Assembly (NCBI GenBank): GCA_002725475.1
Contig: PBPH01000064.1
Coordinates: 1 to 15,966 of the forward strand
DNA from: Methanobacteriota archaeon
GTDB taxonomy: Archaea; Thermoplasmatota; Poseidoniia; Poseidoniales; Thalassarchaeaceae
Reading direction: 5' to 3'
Length of the DNA stretch: 15,966 nt
Under the pieces are notes generated by a model. It saw only the letters and a program-made list of their open reading frames with translations. It did not search any database and was not told the DNA's origin. Positions 1-7,300 of the stretch are shown here, piece by piece (the stretch's first letter is position 1; the number at the start of each line of letters is the position of its first letter). The position numbers and the translations under genes were made by a program.

Positions 1-84
1 CAAGGTCAGGGCCAAGGTCAGCAAGGCCAGCAAGGTCAGCAAGGCCAGCAAGGTCAGCAAGGCCAGCAAGGTCAGCAAGGTCAG
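1..84 (+). repeat. 9-bp in-frame tandem repeat encoding Gln-Gly-Gln
   Basis: Nine copies of the unit CAAGGTCAG or CAAGGCCAG cover 1-84, interrupted only by one GGC at 10-12. From position 13 to 66 the T and C forms alternate strictly, so the real duplication unit there was probably 18 bp. The array probably continues to the left of the window. Because the unit is a multiple of three, gain or loss of copies would change protein length without breaking the frame. Confidence 0.9.
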
Positions 85-1080
85 CAACAGGATAACGGAC
101 AAGGACAGCAGCAGCAAGGAGGCGAACAGGGCGGTCAGCAAGGTCAGCAACAACAGCAGGACCAAAATGGCGAGAACCAAAACGGCCAGAATCAGCAGCA
201 GCAAGGTCAAACCCAGAACGGCCAACAAGGCCAGCAGGGGGAACAGTCCGACCAGCAGCAAGGTCAGCAGCTCGACAACCAGGAGCAAAATGGTGAAAAT
301 GACAACGATGGCGACGGAATACCCGATGACATCGATACGGACGATGACAACGACGGCATCCCTGATGCATCAGAACCTGGAAACCAGGATACTGATGGTG
401 ACGGAATCCCCGATAGTGAGGATAACGACATGGATGGAGATAACATACCAAACGATCAAGATGATGATACTGATGGTGACGGAATCCCCAATGATCAGGA
501 TATCGACGATGATAACGATGGCATAGCGGACGATCAGGATGCAAATCCAACGCAAACTGACGACACCGCAAATGACCACGATAACGATGGAATCCCCGAC
601 TCCGAGGATAACGACGATGATGGCGACGGAATTGACGACCGCGAGGAAGTCAATGATGGAGACCCCAATACAGACATCTACGACCACGACAACGATGGGA
701 TTTCTGACAACGTCGACCTAGACATTGACAACGATGGTATTGATAACCACAATGACGTGTATGAGAACGGTAGCAGCGCTATGCGAGACCACGATAACGA
801 TGGTCTAAATGATGGCGTAGATCCTGACGATGATAACGATGACATCCTAGATGTTGACGAATTCGATGGAGCAACCGGTAACTACCGATATGATCATGAC
901 AACGATGGACTTGATGACAAGACAGATACGGACGACGATAACGACGGCCTATCAGATTGGTACGAGGCTAACGATGGCAACGATTTGACCGGACAGTTCG
1001 ATCACGACAACGATGGTAACGATGACCATACCGATGACGATGACGACAACGACGGAATTCTCGACGAGCTCGAGAACTGA
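1..1080 (+). CDS. Partial TSP3-repeat calcium-binding protein with Gln/Gly-rich N-terminal region (5' end off window)
   Basis: Frame 1 is open from the first base to the TGA at 1078-1080, giving 359 visible residues; the start lies to the left of the window. Visible residues 1 to about 100 are almost only Gln and Gly with some Asn, Asp and Glu, beginning with eight Gly-Gln-Gln triplets (residues 6-29). From about residue 100 to the end there are about 16 aspartate-rich motifs of the DxDxDG(I/L)xD type, as in thrombospondin type 3 repeats, which bind calcium through the Asp side chains. From 574 on, the motifs form a regular 35-36-residue super-repeat. No membrane anchor follows the last repeat (it ends DELEN), so the protein is probably secreted or held by its missing N-terminal part. 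The product is very acidic. The TSP3 assignment is confident; the biological role (adhesion, surface layer or matrix) is unknown. Confidence 0.85.
   Translation, partial: QGQGQGQQGQQGQQGQQGQQGQQGQQGQQQDNGQGQQQQGGEQGGQQGQQQQQDQNGENQNGQNQQQQGQTQNGQQGQQGEQSDQQQGQQLDNQEQNGENDNDGDGIPDDIDTDDDNDGIPDASEPGNQDTDGDGIPDSEDNDMDGDNIPNDQDDDTDGDGIPNDQDIDDDNDGIADDQDANPTQTDDTANDHDNDGIPDSEDNDDDGDGIDDREEVNDGDPNTDIYDHDNDGISDNVDLDIDNDGIDNHNDVYENGSSAMRDHDNDGLNDGVDPDDDNDDILDVDEFDGATGNYRYDHDNDGLDDKTDTDDDNDGLSDWYEANDGNDLTGQFDHDNDGNDDHTDDDDDNDGILDELEN
574..1062 (+). repeat. TSP3 super-repeat of 35-36 residues (105 or 108 bp), about five copies
   Basis: Units begin with Asp-His-Asp-Asn-Asp-Gly at 574, 682, 787, 892 and 1000, so the spacings are 108, 105, 105 and 108 bases. 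Each unit holds a DHDNDG motif, then a second acidic motif (usually DxDNDG) about 14 residues later, then a more variable linker of about 13-17 residues. The last unit ends near the stop codon. The bases diverge among copies mainly at third positions, except for an identical 17-base stretch at 574-590 and 787-803. Confidence 0.85.
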
Positions 1081-1134
1081 TTCTAAGTCAAGTTGTATAA
1101 TCACCTGACAAGATCCCACCCATCTAGATGGAGT

Positions 1135-1182
1135 GGTGCCAGGCACCCTCGGGGGAATTTCCCCCGGGGGGCCGCTTTTTTT
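1135..1182 (+). terminator. Hairpin plus T-run terminator after the first TSP3 gene
   Basis: Bases 1146-1155 pair with 1161-1170 over 10 bp (one T-G wobble) around an AATTT loop. After GCCGC comes a run of seven T at 1176-1182. It lies about 65 bases past the stop at 1080. A second, overlapping inverted repeat (GGTGCC-A-GGCACC, 1135-1147) and a perfect 10-base palindrome (CATCTAGATG, 1121-1130) sit just upstream, so alternative folds are possible. The stem plus T-run resembles intrinsic terminators; T-runs alone can also stop archaeal RNA polymerase. Confidence 0.7.
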
Positions 1183-1208
1183 ATTCTATATCCATTTGTT
1201 CTTTGAAG

Positions 1209-1243
1209 TTATCAGAAATGATACAGGTATCACTATGTGATAC
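1209..1243. promoter_or_regulatory. Operator-like cluster of TGATAC / GTATCA half-sites
   Basis: TGATAC (1219-1224), GTATCA (1227-1232) and TGATAC (1238-1243) alternate in orientation, and an imperfect fourth half-site TTATCA lies at 1209-1214. The last two perfect sites are part of a 17-base palindrome with 7-base arms, GTATCAC-TAT-GTGATAC (1227-1243). The cluster ends about 30 bases before the TATA-like box of the giant gene. Such spacing fits a dimeric transcription factor binding next to the promoter. The regulator is not identifiable from this window. Confidence 0.45.
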
Positions 1244-1270
1244 ATCGAAGCACATCTGCGCCGAGTCGTT

Positions 1271-1278
1271 GATATATT
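1271..1278 (+). promoter_or_regulatory. TATA-like box of the giant TSP3 gene
   Basis: GATATATT lies 34-41 bases before the start codon. An archaeal TATA box sets the transcription start about 25 bases downstream, here near 1297-1300. That would give a short leader of about 12-18 bases that still includes the ribosome binding site at 1305-1310. Confidence 0.5.
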
Positions 1279-1304
1279 GGGCGTTAGTGGCGAGGCGCTT
1301 CAAT

Positions 1305-1310
1305 AGGTGA
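1305..1310 (+). promoter_or_regulatory. Ribosome binding site deciding the start of the giant gene
   Basis: AGGTGA matches the complement of the archaeal 16S rRNA 3' end. It stands only 1 base before ATG 1312 and 4 bases before ATG 1315, so the second ATG is slightly the better start. The two choices differ by a single Met. Confidence 0.6.
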
Positions 1311-1311
1311 T

Positions 1312-4300
1312 ATGATGCCAAAAACCAACTTGAATAGAATGAACAGTAAGCAGAGCAAACAGGGGCTAGCAGCCTTCTCAATGATATTGCTCATGCTGAT
1401 GAGTGTATTGACTTCAGTTCCGTGGATTGAGTTAGCTAACAATGCTGATGACACCACCGAATTGAGTATAGGAGTGATTGGAGAGCGAAAGGCTATCCAG
1501 ACTTTTGACCAGATTAGGGAAGATCAGGGGGTAAATAACCCATCTATGTGGGGTAAAGAACTTCATCCCTCATTGCTAGATCCACAATATAGTGATCCAG
1601 CAGTACTGTATGGAAAAATTTCCGATCTTTCACTTGTTGATTTGAGGCTCCAAGGGATAGGCCCTAACCTTGAGGAAACAAATACTGAGGACCACGATAA
1701 TGACGGTATCGACGATCTCACTGACCTTGATGATGATAATGATGGCATATATGATCTCATTGAGCTTTTCGATGGTTGTTATTCTACCGATCCATTTGAC
1801 CACGATAACGATGGCGTGTTAGATCATGAAGATTGGGATGATGACAACGATGGAATTTTGGAAGGACCAATTGATTGGAATCAGGGTTCAGATCCAAGAA
1901 ACGTAACAGAAGATCGATATGTTAACGCATCAACAATTCATCCAGCAACAGGGCAAGCTGTAGGATTTGGTTACCGAGTCGATCAAAATCCTTGGGATCA
2001 TGACAATGACGGAGTTCCAGATGAAGACATGGATGGTAGCGGTAGAAACAGTTACGACGAAGATGACGATAATGATGGAAGAATAGATCAATTCTCATGG
2101 CCATGTGATAATGACGCCGATGGAGCTAGGGATTACTTTGATGATGACGATGATAATGATGGTGTGTTAGATTGGAATGATCAACACCCATATGACATGT
2201 CAGTGACATCAAGTATGCAATCATCTGGTAACTTTGATTTGGCAACTCAATGGCTACACACAGACACCAATCCATCTTCGGGCCTCAGAACATATCGTGC
2301 ATTTAGTGGTGGTATTGATTTCGTTGCTCTTGAAGCACTCTATCATCCAGATCCTGTATTTACTTCAATTTGGGATGGTGATTTAGATGGGGATGGAATA
2401 CCTAATTTCTTAGATGCAGATGGAGATAACGACGGAAGTCCAAACAACGTAGATGCTGATGATGATAATGATAATTTGCTAGATATGTGGGATCCCGATG
2501 ATGATAATGATGGAATCCGTGATGTATGTTGGGATATTGATGTAAATTTGGATGGTCTTAATGACTATACTCGTGAAGATACCTCTCCGTATCAAACACC
2601 TGGTGGAGATACAGATGGAATTCCTGGAATCGATTGCGAACTAGATTATGATTGGGACAGTGACAATGATCGATGGCGTGCTATTGATTTTAATTACAAT
2701 CATGTCTGGGATTGGTTTGATACCGAAGCTGGTGGCACACCTAACCCTGACAATCCATTATTTGAGCCAAGTTGGAATGCTGCAAATTTGTCTTGGGATA
2801 TGGACGATGATGGTCTTGAGAATGAAGTAGATCCTTACCCACTTAATCACACAAATGTAGTCAATACTTGGAATTGTGAATGGAATTCTAATTACGATGC
2901 AAATGTAGACGGGGACAATGACGGCACCCCAGGGGGTTCAAACATTCTTTGTATTACAGAAAGGGCATCATATACTGGTAATAATGACTGGGATAATGAC
3001 GGTATTCTGAATTACGAAGATGTAGATGATGATAATGATGGTATCCCAGATTTCATGGACATAGATACAGATTGTGATCTTGATAATGATAATGACATCC
3101 ACCAGTTGAATGGTAGTCTTTACCGTGATGACGGGCCAAATGATATTGACACTGACATCGATGGTGATGGATTACAAAATGATGAAGACTGGGATGATGA
3201 CAACGATGGTATCTTTGATTTATTTGATCCTGATGATGGTAATTGTGGTATTATTGATTCAGATACCACTGATAATTTCTATCGAACTTGGTACCCTCTT
3301 GGTGATGGTGATGATCTTGATGGATCTGGAGATTCACAACGTTACACCGATAATATCACTGATCATTGGAACATGACTTTCCTATTCAATCCGTTTTCTG
3401 CAGGACAAAATTTCATACTTAATTACAACGGATTTGATGGAACAACTAACCCCCCTACTTCGGGAGTAGTTCCAGAATTTTGGTGGATTTATCTTTCTCG
3501 TTGGTCTAGTTGGAACGGTGATAATAAGTGGGACATTGATGGGGATGGGGACACACTTCAAAATGGCCTAGATATCGATCAAGACGCCGATGGAATGCCT
3601 GATTGGTGGGATCAAGATGAAGGAAATGATGGAATTTTGGATGTAGATGATCCGAAGATGGGAGGCTCTCTAGATTTTGGCCAGTGTGGTTTTGTTGTTC
3701 AGCCTCAACAGGCAAATGGAGCGGCTTCAACAGGTTTAGTGTGCGGCTATGAATATGCTTTACAATATGGCTATCCATTGAGTGGTTTCGGCGCTCAGAT
3801 GGGGGTCCCATATAGCACAAGACCTGATGCTAGTTATTCCGATGGTGTATATGATGGCGCCAATTCCCAACAGAATTGGATGTGCAATTCCCAATGTTAT
3901 CACTTTGAATTCGGCCCTCAAGTATTTTCTTCGACTAATTATTCTGCAGTAGATCACAACCGTGATTTATTTACTGGTTGGCTTGGCTTGAAATGGCAAT
4001 TATTCTCATGGAATCAGGATATAAATGGTAATTTCTTCCCTGACGAATTTGCCGATCATTTGGATGATGAAGTTGATCCGGACAATGATTGTGGTGCAGC
4101 AATAAACATGAATGGGACAATCCTAACTCCAACTTGTATGGTTAATGATACTGCAGATTTAGACGATGATTTTGATGCTATATTCGATTTATATGATGTT
4201 GACGATGACAATGATGGAATTTGGGATTATTTTGAAGTTGATACGAATAATGATTTGGATGATGATATGGGTACCAATGAACCCTATTTCTTTACTGGTT

Positions 4301-7300
4301 TGAATTGTCAAGATAACGATGACGATGGTTATGATTCTGATCCGGATGGTGATGGTTGGTATCAAGCGGTATGGGATAAAGGAGTGATGGGACAAGGAAT
4401 GATTTTCCCTGAATATTATGATGTTGACAATGATAACGACGGTGTTCCAGATGGTGAAGATTGGGATGATGATAACGATGGTAACTCTGACGTTCTTCAA
4501 GAAAACACCACTGGGTGTTTCACCGGTGAAGAACAGTCAATATGGGACCACGATAATGATGGTATTCCTGACTGGGGTGATGATGATTGGGATGGGGATG
4601 GTAGAACAAACGCTCAGGAATTAGCTACCTCTACACCCCTTGTTTCCCCATGGGACCATGACAACGATGGTATTCGTGATGATGAAGATTTAGACGACGA
4701 CGAGGATGGTATGAAAGATGAGGATGAAGTACTTCTTTGGCCAACCCGATTTAATAAAGAATCAACAAATCCATGGGATCATGACGATTTCGGTAATGGT
4801 GAGGGGATATACAATTGGTTGAACACATCTACCGGCCCTGATGGTCAGGATGTTGATGATGATAATGATTCACACAATGACATTGATTTCGATGTTTTAG
4901 AAGAGGGTTCCTCTTCATATCCTTGTTACAATGGTAGCCTATCTTCTGATTGGGATCATGATAACAATTGTATTCCAGATAAGGATGATAAAATCACAAC
5001 AAAAGTAAACATTAGCATGGGAGATACGTTATGGATTGATGCAGGCAGCCCTGCTCTTTTCACTGGTTGGGTTGAATGGCTCAATCAATCAACGATGACA
5101 TTCGAAGCAGCGCCCAATCTACCTGTACAAGTGAAAATAGTTTGGACAGATAATGGTACCGAGGCATTGGAAACCATTGATGTTTTGACTAATTCTTGGG
5201 GGCAGTTTACTGTGGGACAATTCCTCTATCCTGAGGACATACACGTTGGTGATAATACAACATATACTGTAACAGCTGAAGTTACTGAAATGTTCATCCA
5301 CGATGGTTCAGTATCACAACCTCAGACGGTTGGTGTCAAAGCAAATTTAACTGTAGATTATGTGGCGTGGTATTATTTCCGTAGTGATGAACAGCCACTC
5401 TGGCTTGACTTCAAGGCACATTATGCAGCAGATTGGGACAGAGGATTCTTCGATTTGAGAATTGATTATGCCCCAATTACTTTTGCAGTATCGGGTGGCC
5501 CATTTGGTAATCGCTCATCACCTACTAATTTCACAGGATATGGGATGGGATATAGAACAGATGTTAATGGATGGTGTTCCCTTACGTTTGTTCAATCAAA
5601 CGGAATTAATGGAATTTGGGAACAAGTTGTTTGGAATTCTACTTTGGATAATGGCCCAGGAATGTTACCTGGCGGATATGAAAGAGTGATTTGGGATAAT
5701 TCAAGTAAGAATCACGTCGTACAGGGTATTTACAATTACACGACGACATCACTTCCTGTCGGGGATTATGATTTCGTGGGTAGGGTGGATCCAACACTGG
5801 CTGGTGAATGGCCATTCCTCTATATGATGGGTGATGAAACAGATGCCTTCACAATGAAATCAATGCATAGGATGTACGTTGAGGCTGAAATAATTATATC
5901 GGGCGATAACCCAGTTTATTTCTGGGATACCACCGTTTTCACAGGTTCAAATTTCGGTGCTTGGAGAGCAGTCTATCTAACACCAGGTCTGGCTGCAGCA
6001 GGTACTGATTTTGCTACTGCTAGTATTGGTAAGCCATGGCCAATAGAATGGGATGGCATCAAGTCATCTTTACTCGATGAGGCAGCAAGATTGAGGCCAT
6101 TTATCAACCATAATGGGACGCATTGGTACATTACCATGCAAAATGGTGGTGACTTTGATGTTCCACCGTGCGGTCCAGTTGATACGAATGACCCAGAAAG
6201 TGGAGTTCGCTGTGAAATAATCCCTGAAATGGATACAGGCGAATCATTCACCGTAATTGGTAATGTTTCAAATCGAACATTCCACCCATGGGATCAAGAT
6301 CCAATGGCACTACAAGTCGACCTTGATCATAATGGAATTTTCCAAGGTTCTGCAGAAACAGGATATGCTAGAAAACCTACATTGATGGGTACAGAAGCAG
6401 TCTTCAACTACAATTGGTCTTGGTATAGCCAGTTTGCTGCGGCGACTTATGGAATCAAGGTTGATTTCACTAATTCAAATTATTACTTTACAGGTAATCA
6501 AACAACGGTTTTGGCTCCAACTGGCGCTTATGTCAATATTTCAGTAGTGGGTACAACCGACTTTGAGTTGAATACCGTTCCAAGGCTCTATCGAAATACC
6601 AATTCATCGGTTGAAGCTAGACTTGTCGATAATGCCCTAAGGCCGGTAAAGAATGTAGCAATCAATTGGAGTTGGTCAGCAACAGGAGAAATGAATTCAT
6701 CAGAAACCGACGTTAATGGAGTGTTCAAAATTCCAATGAACATCTCATCAGACCACGCCTTAGGTAATTTCACAATGAACTTTGAATTCCCCGGTAATCC
6801 ATTACTTAAGGGGGCTTCAGTGACGCAAGAATTTTGGGTTGTTTCACAGACTTTCATTAATCTCGTTAGTGCTGAATGTAGTGGGGAGAATATTTGTGAA
6901 AGTGGAGATATTTGGGAGTTTACAGCCCAAGTTACGGACGATAATAGAACTCCCGGGGAGCGTGATTTAGGCTCATCTCTCTCAGGAGAAGGTGAAAACG
7001 GTGGAAATGTATCAGTAATTTTTGAAGGATTAGACTTTGAAAATATTGCTCACAGGCAAGTAGTGGCTACTCTAGTCCCTAATGCTGGAGTAATTCACTA
7101 CGAACGGACTCTTGATCCACAATCTTTGCGTTTGGACCCAGCATCATTCCTACCTGAAGGATTTGGTCCAGTAAATGTGATATTAAGATTCAATGAAAAT
7201 TTACCCAATGAAGGTTGTGAGATACTTCTAGAAGAATACCATTTGTCATTACCAGGTCAGTGGGATCCATGTACCAATCAACCAGGCAATGATCACTTCA

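Noticed and set aside
1..84. CRISPR-like or satellite array
   Set aside because: Units are 9 bp with no spacers and lie in frame within a long coding region, so this is a coding tandem repeat.
1..90. Collagen-like triple-helix domain
   Set aside because: Gly is at every third position, but there is no Pro and only eight triplets are visible, so a stable triple helix is unlikely from this part alone.
370..687. Minus-strand open frame coding for an Ile/Val-rich hydrophobic peptide that looks like membrane helices
   Set aside because: It is the reverse complement of Asp codons (GAT/GAC read as ATC/GTC) in the TSP3 array. The same effect occurs at 4189-4500. No ribosome binding site or independent signal supports it.
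1128..1310. Small plus-strand open frame of 60 residues in the intergenic region
   Set aside because: It crosses the terminator hairpin, the half-site cluster and the TATA-like box, has no ribosome binding site and mixed composition.
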